From the NCBI GenBank assembly GCA_050946255.1, contig JBMNUL010000148.1:1-6427 (forward strand): DNA of 6,427 nucleotides, written 5' to 3'. Both the position numbers and the translations under genes were made by a program. Positions 1 to 6,117 of this stretch are shown one piece after another. The DNA comes from JBMNUL01 sp050946255 (GTDB lineage Bacteria > Actinomycetota > Coriobacteriia > Coriobacteriales > CADBOM01). The notes under the pieces were generated by a model, which saw only the letters and a list, made by a program, of their open reading frames with translations, searched no databases and was not told the origin of the DNA. How positions within the stretch are numbered: the stretch's first letter is position 1; the number at the start of each line of letters is the position of its first letter.

Positions 1-1663
1 CCACGTCCTGCAGCCATTCTCTGAGGAAGCTCTCCGCCTGCTTGTCCTCCCCGCCGACTTTCATGAAGGTGACCTTGTTTGGAAGATCGATTCTCACAGG
101 GCCGTCTTCAGGAGCATCCAACTCGTCCTTGAGGTCGAGGCCAGCTGCAAACCTTCTGATGTCAGATACGAAGTCGAGGACTATCACCTTGTCCTTGTCA
201 TCACTCACCCGCAGGCCGCGGCCTAGCTGCTGGATGAAGATTCTTCTGGAGTGCGTGACACGCTGGAAGACAAGGATGTTGACATCCGGGACGTCAATCC
301 CTTCGTTGAAGATATCGACCGCGCAGACGACGCTCGTGGTACCGCCTGCGAAATCGCTGAGCACCTGGTTCCTCTTGAACTGGCTCATTTTCTCGGACGC
401 TATTGAGCCTCCCCCCGAGAAGACGGCTTCAGCATGGCAGAACCCAAGCTGGTTAATCTTGTCACGCATCGTAATGGCGTGGTCTATGGTCCCGCAAAAG
501 ACGATTGCCCGAGGATTCCTCTGCTCAGACCATGCCTTTGCCAGCGTCTCGACGACGGCGTCATCCCATTGGTTGATGAAGAGGGTTCTATTGATCTGGC
601 GAGGTGTGAACGACTTGCCATTAAGGTCGCTTAGGGCATCCCAGTTGATGTTGTCCGTATACATCCTGTAGTCGACATTAGCAAGGAACCCCATCTTTAG
701 CCCCTTCACCATGTCGATGTTTACTCGAGGTTCCCCGAAGTATTTCGAGAGGTCGACCTCGTCCGCCCTCCATGGCGTGGCGGTCAGGCCAAGAGCAAAG
801 GCGCCTCCAGGATAACCTGCGTTGAGAGCGTCAAACACGCAATCGTAGGTCGCCGACCCGACGTGATGGCACTCGTCGACAAGCAGGATGTCGAAATTGG
901 GCAAGTCTTGGCAGCTGTCCAGATAGGAGGCGGCAGAGTCGGCGCACGCGAACACGTAGTCGTAGTGGTCAAGGGGCTCGGAAGGCGTTGGCTCGAACGA
1001 GTTGAGGACCGTCGTGGTCTCGGTTGGCTGCATGAAAGGCCAGAAGGATCGCTCGAGCTGGTAGACGAGATCGTTGGTGTGTGCGCACACCAACACCCGC
1101 AGTCGAGGGTTGTTCGCCTTTATCCGTCGAATGCTCTCCGCTGCCACAAGGGTCTTCCCGAGCCCCGTTGCCATTACGACGAGGGCCTTATTGTTGCCGT
1201 TCTCGTAGTAGGCCCCCACGACGGCATCGATTGCATCCTTTTGGTAATCCCGCGGTTTCTTCCCGCTAACGTAAGGCCGCTGTGACAGCCTCTGCGCTTT
1301 CTTGACTAGGAAGTCCGAGTCCCAGAGCTGGAGGGGTATCCCTTGGTTAAGGAGGGCGGCATGCCGCTCGTACGCCTTCGAGTCAAACCCCTCGGAGGAG
1401 ACGATGACGGGGATGTCGGCATGGTAGACCTTCGCGGCGCTTAGTGTCTCGTCAATCACAGACTCGCCCACCGGCTTCTTCCAGTGCTTCGCCTGAAAGA
1501 GCCACCTCTTCCCGTTCTTGAAGGCGATGACGTCGGCGCCGTGGTCGTTGGTCTGACCTACCACGCGGGGGTTGTCGAACCCGTCATACATCAGAAGCCG
1601 GGAAATGTCCCTCTCGAACGCGGACCAACTCTCCCGGGCGATGCTCAAACGGGACTCAAACAT
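1..1663 (-). CDS. SF2 DNA helicase with N-terminal Mrr-like nuclease domain (3' end outside window)
   Basis: I translated the minus strand from ATG at 1663-1661. It stays open for 554 codons to the left edge, so the C-terminus is missing. Residues ~10-120 resemble Mrr-type endonucleases: helix AFERDISRLL, then GAD with D44, then FQAKHW giving Q57-x-K59, a D...QxK active site. Residues ~135-510 are a two-lobe SF2 helicase: Q-type motif RDYQKDAI (138-145), Walker A ATGLGKT (165-171), Walker B DECH (263-266), motif III TAT (294-296), motif V NEGIDVPD (453-460) and motif VI QQLGRGLR (478-485). It is probably an ATP-driven DNA translocase that brings a nuclease to the target, the restriction arm of the operon. 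An in-frame stop at 1669-1667 fixes the start at this ATG. The ATG overlaps the preceding gene's end by 8 bases (ATGTTTGA) and has only weak Shine-Dalgarno sequence, so translational coupling is likely. Domain identity is clear; the DNA recognised is unknown. Confidence 0.93.
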   Translation of the reverse strand, partial: MFESRLSIARESWSAFERDISRLLMYDGFDNPRVVGQTNDHGADVIAFKNGKRWLFQAKHWKKPVGESVIDETLSAAKVYHADIPVIVSSEGFDSKAYERHAALLNQGIPLQLWDSDFLVKKAQRLSQRPYVSGKKPRDYQKDAIDAVVGAYYENGNNKALVVMATGLGKTLVAAESIRRIKANNPRLRVLVCAHTNDLVYQLERSFWPFMQPTETTTVLNSFEPTPSEPLDHYDYVFACADSAASYLDSCQDLPNFDILLVDECHHVGSATYDCVFDALNAGYPGGAFALGLTATPWRADEVDLSKYFGEPRVNIDMVKGLKMGFLANVDYRMYTDNINWDALSDLNGKSFTPRQINRTLFINQWDDAVVETLAKAWSEQRNPRAIVFCGTIDHAITMRDKINQLGFCHAEAVFSGGGSIASEKMSQFKRNQVLSDFAGGTTSVVCAVDIFNEGIDVPDVNILVFQRVTHSRRIFIQQLGRGLRVSDDKDKVIVLDFVSDIRRFAAGLDLKDELDAPEDGPVRIDLPNKVTFMKVGGEDKQAESFLREWLQDV

Positions 1664-4199
1664 CTTCTACCAGCTCGCTGGAAAGGAAATCTATTGCATA
1701 GCGCGTCATTTGCAGATAGCGAAAGTCGGACTGAGCCATGCCTGATGCCGCCTGTATCGCGCTCTCGAGGCAGTTGGCGAATTGCCGTCTCCTTGCGGTC
1801 TCAATCTTGTTCATAGTGTCGACATCCAGCACTGTCGCATCGGCTTCCTCCGCAGGACCGCTCCAAATCGTCCCATCGAAGAAAAGGCCTGGGTCTGCGG
1901 AGAACAATGTACCTATGAAAGACGGGGGCGCATAGCAGACGTACCCTCCGGTTGCGAGCAAATCATTTGTTTGAGTAACAAGGTTGGCGCCATATAGCTT
2001 GCTGGTCAGATACTGATTTTCGTCTCTGCTGAGCTGGCCATAGTAACTTGACAGATCGGAGCCATGGGCAAGCTGCAGACGCTTGGCGATTTCCTCTAGG
2101 AGAGAATTGGCATCGGTCGCTATGGAGTCCTTATCGACTCGCATCCTTCCCTCCCAGAGCTCGTGCATGACTTCCCACTGGAGCGTTGTGACAGATCCGT
2201 AGGCGTTGGTGCCAAGGTTCGGAGATCCGTCGCGGACGTATTGAGCAATTTCGGCCGCCACAGCATCCTCGACTGGGATACCGTAGGAAACGAACAACGG
2301 ATGGGCTTTGTCGACGAAGATGGTCAAGCTGTCGATTCCTCGGAAGACAACAATGGGTGAAGACTCATGGGTAGCCCAGTTCTCCATGGCATGTGGGACG
2401 GAATAGGTTGTGACCTCAACCGATTTGCTCTTGCTTCCATCGGCGAGTGCTACTGTCACGGCGGGGCTGGACAGCTCGTCGTCCTTCATGGATTCAGTAG
2501 CCAGCTTCTCCTGGGACACGGGATTCGGGGTATCCTTCTTGCTGCCGCAGGTCTGGCAAGTATCCGTCTCGGGAGGGTTCCTCGTTCCGCAGACCTTGCA
2601 ATCCCAGCTTTCGGATACATACACGATCTGACTCGTCCCGCAGTGAGGACATACAAGGGCAGATTTCGGGATTGTCTTCCCGCAATCAGGGTTCAGGCAG
2701 GGCTTGCCTTCGAAGATATAGCCGCACGCACCGCACTCCTCTGCGCTCTCGGGATTCTGGAAGCCGCATTCGGGGCATTCCTTGAATTTCGGCGCGGGAG
2801 GGCGATCTGCCGTCTCGACGAGTTTCCACCATTCGGAGTCGTCGTAGTATCCGGGTTCCTTGGCGCGAAACCTTGCGAGATACTCCTGCTCTAGCTCTCG
2901 AGAAACCCTCACTGGCGAACGCTTGCTGGGGTCCCAGACCCCCATGTACATGTCACCTTTTCCGACGTGCCTGACTCGGCGATACCCTTGATAAAGCTGG
3001 TAAATCGGAGAATCGTTCTCGACACCGTTGGTCTTCGAGGGCTGCAGCGAGGTGGTACCCCTCAAGTACTGCATCGCATGTTGCCATTCCTCGCTGCTTC
3101 TCTGGAAGTCAGTCTTCATGAAGTCGACGGGCACGAAATCGAGATGAACTTCGCCGACGATGCGGCCGAACTGGCTGTCAATCGGGTAGTCCTTGATGGT
3201 GTTCTGGAGCTCGTCCACGTACTCGAAGAAAGCCGCCTTCTCTCCCTTCCTGATTGCCCTGCCATTCCTAATCAGGTCGATGCCGAACTCGATTTGGTCG
3301 TCGTACCTCTGGATTCCGACCCAGCCGTACACGCGCTCCGGTATGGTCCTGAAGGTGGTCTCTCCGCACTCCGGACACTTGTCCGCGCCATCCGGCACGA
3401 TAGCGGTGCACTTAGTGCAACGCCTGGTCGTGTAGAGCACTTGGTCGAAGTCAAATCGGGCGGGTATCTGGTTGCCATGACGTACAACGTAACGATTGGA
3501 ACCCCAGACGCAGTGCTCGAAAGGCTCGCAAGCCTCATCGTCAACGAAGAGCTGAATCTTCCCATCCCTGAGGATGGTCGCATACCTTCTGCCAAGCTCG
3601 GCCCTAATCTTCGGCTTGCCGTACTTGATGAGCTTCTCGATGAAGCCGTGGTTCGCATTGCCATCTGGCCACCAGTCGTCGACCTCGACGACGGTGCCGC
3701 TCTCCCCCTCGCGGAACAGAGAGGCGTCTGACTTCGGAACCTCCTCAACATCGAGCTGGTAGTCCTTCGTCTGGTTAATGGCGTTCAAGTCGATCGTGGT
3801 CTTAATGTATCGGGGGTCTTCCTTCTGGGTCGTCATGACGACGGTCCTATTCCCGAGCTTTCCAGTCGAGATGTTGAACCCCATTCCGAAAAGGCCCAGC
3901 GAGTCATAGGGGTTGTTGCCCGAGAACCCTGCCTTGATTGCGTGCTCCGCCTCGTCGTCGCTCATGCCAGGGCCGTTGTCTGACACGCGAAGCAACCCGC
4001 TGCCGTTGGCGATTTGGGACCTAGCCGGGAGCTCGACGGTGATTCGTGGGCTCTCGATGTGAATGCCCTTGAGCTTCGCGGCGGAGAAGGAGTCTATCGA
4101 GTTATCGATGAGTTCGCATAGGGCATCCAAGGGTTGCATCGGAGTATGCGTCAGGGCAAGGAGGACTCTCGGGTCAGGGGTGAAGTCGAATTTCCTCAT
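1656..4199 (-). CDS. MORC/MutL-type GHKL ATPase with four zinc ribbons
   Basis: An 847-residue protein. The N-terminus is a GHKL ATPase: N-box ELIDN (E29, N33), G1 DNGPGM (74-79), G2 GLFGMGF (102-108) and a later G-T pair (168-169). A transducer-like (S5-type) region follows at ~287-372, with GIDLIRNGRAI and FVPVDFMKTDF, which resembles MORC/paraMORC proteins more than true MutL. A four-cysteine zinc ribbon (C261, C264, C275, C278) sits between these two parts. Three more occur in tandem: C475/C478/C489/C492, C501/C506/C517/C520 and C534/C537/C548/C551. Residues 553-847 match nothing I recognise. GHKL ATPases dimerise on ATP and clamp or remodel DNA; here the partners are presumably the methylase upstream and nuclease-helicase downstream. 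No signal peptide or membrane segment is visible, so it should be cytosolic. It starts 2 bases after the methylase stop behind a strong AGGAGG. No nuclease motif of the MutL type was seen. Confidence 0.93.
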   Translation of the reverse strand: MRKFDFTPDPRVLLALTHTPMQPLDALCELIDNSIDSFSAAKLKGIHIESPRITVELPARSQIANGSGLLRVSDNGPGMSDDEAEHAIKAGFSGNNPYDSLGLFGMGFNISTGKLGNRTVVMTTQKEDPRYIKTTIDLNAINQTKDYQLDVEEVPKSDASLFREGESGTVVEVDDWWPDGNANHGFIEKLIKYGKPKIRAELGRRYATILRDGKIQLFVDDEACEPFEHCVWGSNRYVVRHGNQIPARFDFDQVLYTTRRCTKCTAIVPDGADKCPECGETTFRTIPERVYGWVGIQRYDDQIEFGIDLIRNGRAIRKGEKAAFFEYVDELQNTIKDYPIDSQFGRIVGEVHLDFVPVDFMKTDFQRSSEEWQHAMQYLRGTTSLQPSKTNGVENDSPIYQLYQGYRRVRHVGKGDMYMGVWDPSKRSPVRVSRELEQEYLARFRAKEPGYYDDSEWWKLVETADRPPAPKFKECPECGFQNPESAEECGACGYIFEGKPCLNPDCGKTIPKSALVCPHCGTSQIVYVSESWDCKVCGTRNPPETDTCQTCGSKKDTPNPVSQEKLATESMKDDELSSPAVTVALADGSKSKSVEVTTYSVPHAMENWATHESSPIVVFRGIDSLTIFVDKAHPLFVSYGIPVEDAVAAEIAQYVRDGSPNLGTNAYGSVTTLQWEVMHELWEGRMRVDKDSIATDANSLLEEIAKRLQLAHGSDLSSYYGQLSRDENQYLTSKLYGANLVTQTNDLLATGGYVCYAPPSFIGTLFSADPGLFFDGTIWSGPAEEADATVLDVDTMNKIETARRRQFANCLESAIQAASGMAQSDFRYLQMTRYAIDFLSSELVEDV

Positions 4200-4201
4200 A
4201 G

Positions 4202-5353
4202 CTATCCCTCCTGTATGGATGAGATCATGACGGCGTCGGCCAAGTAGTCGCGAAGCGACTGCGCAGTACCTCGCGCAAGCAGATACGGCACCCCGTTGCC
4301 TATCGTCTTGAACGAGTCCGTGAGGGTCATATCGTTTGGCAGCTCAAAAGAGCGCGGGAGGGACTGCAGGGCAAGCGCCTCCGATACTGTCAGCCTTCTC
4401 GCATGGAATGGATGGAGGTGCACCTCGTTGTTGCCGTACGCAACGGTTGGAGAGTAGCGCCACCTGTGAAGCCTCTTGTACGATTTCTTGCTGTCGTCGC
4501 CCTCATCGACGGTCTGCATACGGATAATTCCGCCGCGAGGGACGAAGAACCGATTGGCATTCGGGTGATTCGTCACGTCATTGAGTTCGAACCAATAGTT
4601 GACGGTCAGCCTCTCGAATCCTTCTATCTCGGAGGGCATCGGAAGGACTGAGCCTTCGGAGAACGGGGTACGAGAGGGCCATGGGACGGACTTCACGTCC
4701 TCAAGGCTATAGGTCATGTATCTCGACCAAGGGAAATCCAGAAGCTCGTCTCCGGAATAGTATCGTGGCTTGGTGATTGCCCTCTTCAAACCGATTAGCA
4801 GGATTCTGTCGCGATCCTGCGGCGCTCCGAACTCCAAGGCGTTCGTCAGCCTTTCGACTGTCGAGTATCCCCCCTCGTGAAGCAAATTCTTTAGCTCCTC
4901 GTAGAACTCACGATGACGGGCTGTACGCCATAGGCCCTTTACGTTCTCGAACAGGAAGAAATCCGGTTGGTTCTCTAAGATGAGCCTTACGTATGAGAGC
5001 GACAGCTTGCCGTTATCCCCATTCCTTCCCCGATTCTTGCCTCCGACAGAGAAGTCCGGGCAAGGAGGACCTCCGATAAACCCAACTAGCCTCCCCTCTT
5101 GATGGAGCTCCCGAACCATCTCGCTTACTCGAGAGTCATCTCCCAAGAAGGTGTTAACGTCATCGGAAGACCAACCGAATCTGGGAGGAGCCACCCCGAT
5201 TCGTTCTCTGGCGTACTTATAGACCCTCAGGAAAGGCTCGTGAAACTCGTTAACGAAAGAGATGGTAAAGCCAGCATTCTCGAACCCAAGGTCAAGAAAC
5301 CCCGCGCCAGAAAAGAAGGAGAGCACGATAGGGCTTTCGATGCTAGTATTCAA
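4202..5353 (-). CDS. DNA (cytosine-5-)-methyltransferase
   Basis: A 383-residue C5 cytosine methylase that transfers a methyl group from S-adenosylmethionine to cytosine in a specific DNA site. The motifs appear in canonical order: I FFSGAGFLDLGF (13-24), acidic residue E36 for motif II, IV GGPPCPDFS with catalytic Cys98, VI ENV (136-138), VIII QDRDR (179-183), IX RRLTVSEALALQ (319-330) and X IGNGVP (351-356). The target-recognition part should lie between VIII and IX (~189-318). Length is typical of single-domain type II enzymes. The start is TTG at 5353-5351: no in-frame ATG, GTG or TTG exists upstream before the stop at 5410-5408, and the first downstream Met (79) would delete motif I. GAGG sits about 4 bases before the TTG. 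It is first in the operon, as expected if host DNA must be protected before the restriction proteins appear. The recognition site cannot be read from sequence. Confidence 0.96.
   Translation of the reverse strand: MNTSIESPIVLSFFSGAGFLDLGFENAGFTISFVNEFHEPFLRVYKYARERIGVAPPRFGWSSDDVNTFLGDDSRVSEMVRELHQEGRLVGFIGGPPCPDFSVGGKNRGRNGDNGKLSLSYVRLILENQPDFFLFENVKGLWRTARHREFYEELKNLLHEGGYSTVERLTNALEFGAPQDRDRILLIGLKRAITKPRYYSGDELLDFPWSRYMTYSLEDVKSVPWPSRTPFSEGSVLPMPSEIEGFERLTVNYWFELNDVTNHPNANRFFVPRGGIIRMQTVDEGDDSKKSYKRLHRWRYSPTVAYGNNEVHLHPFHARRLTVSEALALQSLPRSFELPNDMTLTDSFKTIGNGVPYLLARGTAQSLRDYLADAVMISSIQEG
4205..4212 (-). promoter_or_regulatory. Strong ribosome binding site of the GHKL ATPase gene
   Basis: On the minus strand AGGAGGGA runs from 4212 to 4205, with AGGAGG ending 7 bases before the ATG at 4199. 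It lies inside the last codons of the methyltransferase (Gln-Glu-Gly before TAG). It fixes the ATPase start and makes initiation sensitive to ribosomes finishing the methylase. Confidence 0.8.
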
Positions 5354-5393
5354 TGTTCCTCGAATTTTGGAAGTAGTCCGATACCATTTTCCG

Positions 5394-5402
5394 ATTCTAC
5401 CA
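5394..5402 (-). promoter_or_regulatory. Candidate extended -10 promoter of the methylase-ATPase-helicase operon
   Basis: Read on the minus strand, 5402-5394 is TGGTAGAAT, one base different from the extended -10 consensus TGnTATAAT. It lies about 40 bases upstream of the TTG start in the most AT-rich stretch of the window, giving a leader of roughly 30-35 bases. No convincing -35 box is found 16-18 bases upstream, which extended -10 promoters can tolerate. TTGATA occurs further upstream (5476-5471) but its 17-base-spaced partner, ATTAGA, is poor. Confidence 0.35.
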
Positions 5403-5499
5403 GTGTCTCAGCTGCACACTCCCGCTAAAAGAGACCCATTCTTCGCTTCTAATCTCGCCTGAATAAACGTTATCAAGCGGGCTCATAGGCAGCAAGTAG

Positions 5500-5532
5500 C
5501 CTATCCCGTGGGTACAAGCCCCACGGGATAGG
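5500..5532. repeat. Perfect 13-bp inverted repeat, candidate oriT nick hairpin
   Basis: CCTATCCCGTGGG (5500-5512) is the exact reverse complement of CCCACGGGATAGG (5520-5532), with a 7-base loop TACAAGC. Each arm read 5'->3' on its own strand begins CCTATCCCG, one base different from CCTATCCTG, the core left of the nick in RP4/RK2 oriT (from memory). If the analogy holds, the nick would follow G5508 on the plus strand or the symmetric position (between 5524 and 5523) on the minus strand. No T-run follows on either side, so it is not a standard rho-independent terminator. Confidence 0.85.
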
Positions 5533-5567
5533 TCAATACTGCCAACTCCGCCAACGTGGCCATGCCT

Positions 5568-5612
5568 CGAGCGAGCCCCGTGCAGACTAGAGTCTGCGCG
5601 GGGCTCGTCTCG
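5568..5612. repeat. Long imperfect inverted repeat upstream of mobC
   Basis: CGAGCCCCGTGCAGACT (5572-5588) pairs with AGTCTGCGCGGGGCTCG (5591-5607) over 17 positions with one G-T pair, around a 2-base centre. Skipping T5608 lets four more pairs form (5568-5571 with 5609-5612). A looser extension follows outward (CATG at 5561-5564 with CATG at 5613-5616). It could be a cruciform or relaxosome binding site, an operator, or a leader hairpin in the mob transcript. It overlaps an ATG at 5614 that I do not use as a start. Confidence 0.8.
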
Positions 5613-5629
5613 CATGGGCCCCGTGGCTC

Positions 5630-5656
5630 CATCGGCCGATGCGGGGGAGGCCCCGC
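5630..5656. promoter_or_regulatory. 12-bp palindrome followed by GC-rich hairpin just before mobC
   Basis: CATCGGCCGATG (5630-5641) is a perfect 12-bp palindrome. It abuts GCGGGG-GAGG-CCCCGC (5641-5656), a 6-bp all-GC stem with a 4-base loop. The hairpin ends 6 bases before the mobC Shine-Dalgarno. The palindrome could be an operator for a dimeric repressor, possibly MobC itself, and the hairpin could affect mobC translation; both roles are inferred from symmetry and position only. Confidence 0.45.
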
Positions 5657-5662
5657 GCCCCT

Positions 5663-5668
5663 GGGAGG
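5663..5668 (+). promoter_or_regulatory. Ribosome binding site of mobC
   Basis: GGGAGG ends 8 bases before ATG 5677-5679. It decides the start in favour of this ATG over the in-frame ATG at 5614, which lies inside an inverted repeat and has no Shine-Dalgarno sequence. Confidence 0.75.
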
Positions 5669-5676
5669 ACGGACTC

Positions 5677-6108
5677 ATGAGAGCAGGACAAAGGAAGACC
5701 CGGACCTTCAAGATTCGCCTCAGCGAGAGCGAGTACGAGAAGATGAGGAGCCTCGCCTCCGCCTACGAGCTCAGCGCCGCAGGCCTCGTCTCGCTGCTCC
5801 TCCGCTTCGCCGAGATTCCCGGGCGGCATCCCGCGGTCTGCACCGACCCGATACTCTTCGACACCGAGACCTCGCACCGGCTGTCCCGCGAGCTGCGATC
5901 CGTCGGGACCCTGTACAACCAGTCCGTCGCTGCGCTGAACACCATCGCGAAGGCCGCCCGCGAGTGCCCCGGAGAGGCGGAGGCCGAGGAGATCCGCCAG
6001 TTCCTCTCGGTCGTCGAGGGCCAGATGGAGTACGTCATCGCGGACCTCGACTGCATACGCCAGGATGTCTCCGGCATGTCCGACCGCCCCGCGCTCTTCC
6101 TGTGGTAG
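5677..6108 (+). CDS. mobC: MobC-like relaxosome accessory protein
   Basis: A 143-residue protein from ATG 5677. The N-terminus is basic, followed by RTFKIRLSESEYEKMRSLA (9-27) and a helix through ~45, a pattern typical of ribbon-helix-helix-like DNA-binding domains in MobC/TraJ-type proteins. VGTLYNQSVAALNTIAK (76-92) corresponds to the conserved MobC segment usually seen as IGNNLNQIARxxN. The remainder (~93-143) is acidic and probably helical. MobC proteins bind near oriT, help melt the nick region and recruit the relaxase; they can also repress their own operon. The gene is followed after 9 bases by a relaxase gene, the classic mobC-mobA order, and sits downstream of strong dyads it might bind. 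Codon use is clearly more GC-rich than in the leftward operon. Family assignment is from motif resemblance and would need a profile search. Confidence 0.75.
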   Translation: MRAGQRKTRTFKIRLSESEYEKMRSLASAYELSAAGLVSLLLRFAEIPGRHPAVCTDPILFDTETSHRLSRELRSVGTLYNQSVAALNTIAKAARECPGEAEAEEIRQFLSVVEGQMEYVIADLDCIRQDVSGMSDRPALFLW

Positions 6109-6117
6109 ACAGTGGGC

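Larger units (their letters stand above)
5354..5676. other. Divergent intergenic control region, candidate origin of transfer
   Basis: These 323 bases separate the leftward restriction-modification operon from the rightward mob genes and contain no credible gene. From left to right they hold the candidate operon promoter, a perfect 13-bp inverted repeat with RP4-like nick-core sequence (5500-5532), a long imperfect inverted repeat (5568-5612), a 12-bp perfect palindrome (5630-5641), a 6-bp GC hairpin (5641-5656) and the mobC Shine-Dalgarno (5663-5668). Clustered dyads directly upstream of mobC and a relaxase gene are the usual place for oriT and relaxosome binding sites. No clear promoter for mobC was found. 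The oriT call is inference from position, symmetry and the nick-like core. Confidence 0.5.

Noticed and set aside
42..671. 209-codon plus-strand open frame
   Set aside because: It is fully antisense to the helicase C-terminal lobe, which shows conserved motifs V and VI on the minus strand. The plus-strand translation is low complexity with no recognisable domain.
2967..3731. 254-codon plus-strand open frame
   Set aside because: Antisense to the GHKL ATPase transducer and zinc-ribbon region. The translation is rich in V, L, D and E in the way reverse complements of real genes often are, and shows no motif.
1656..4199. Mismatch-repair MutL
   Set aside because: The GHKL motifs are shared, but the zinc ribbons, MORC-like transducer motifs, operon context and absence of a MutL endonuclease motif point to a MORC/paraMORC-type protein.
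1..5353. DISARM, Dnd or BREX system
   Set aside because: Only the C5 methylase and a helicase are shared in kind; no DrmA, DrmB, Dnd or Brx/Pgl-like protein is recognisable, and the GHKL ATPase is not part of those systems.
5471..5498. TTGATA as a -35 box for the leftward operon
   Set aside because: The hexamer at the proper 17-base spacing is ATTAGA, a poor -10, while a better extended -10 exists closer to the gene.
5500..5532. Rho-independent terminator
   Set aside because: The stem is strong but no T-run follows it in either direction, and it lies between divergent genes, where a terminator would have no transcript to end.
5614..5676. Upstream in-frame ATG at 5614 as the mobC start
   Set aside because: It lies inside the outer arm of an inverted repeat, lacks a Shine-Dalgarno sequence and would add a Pro/Ala/Gly-rich tail; ATG 5677 has GGGAGG at good spacing.
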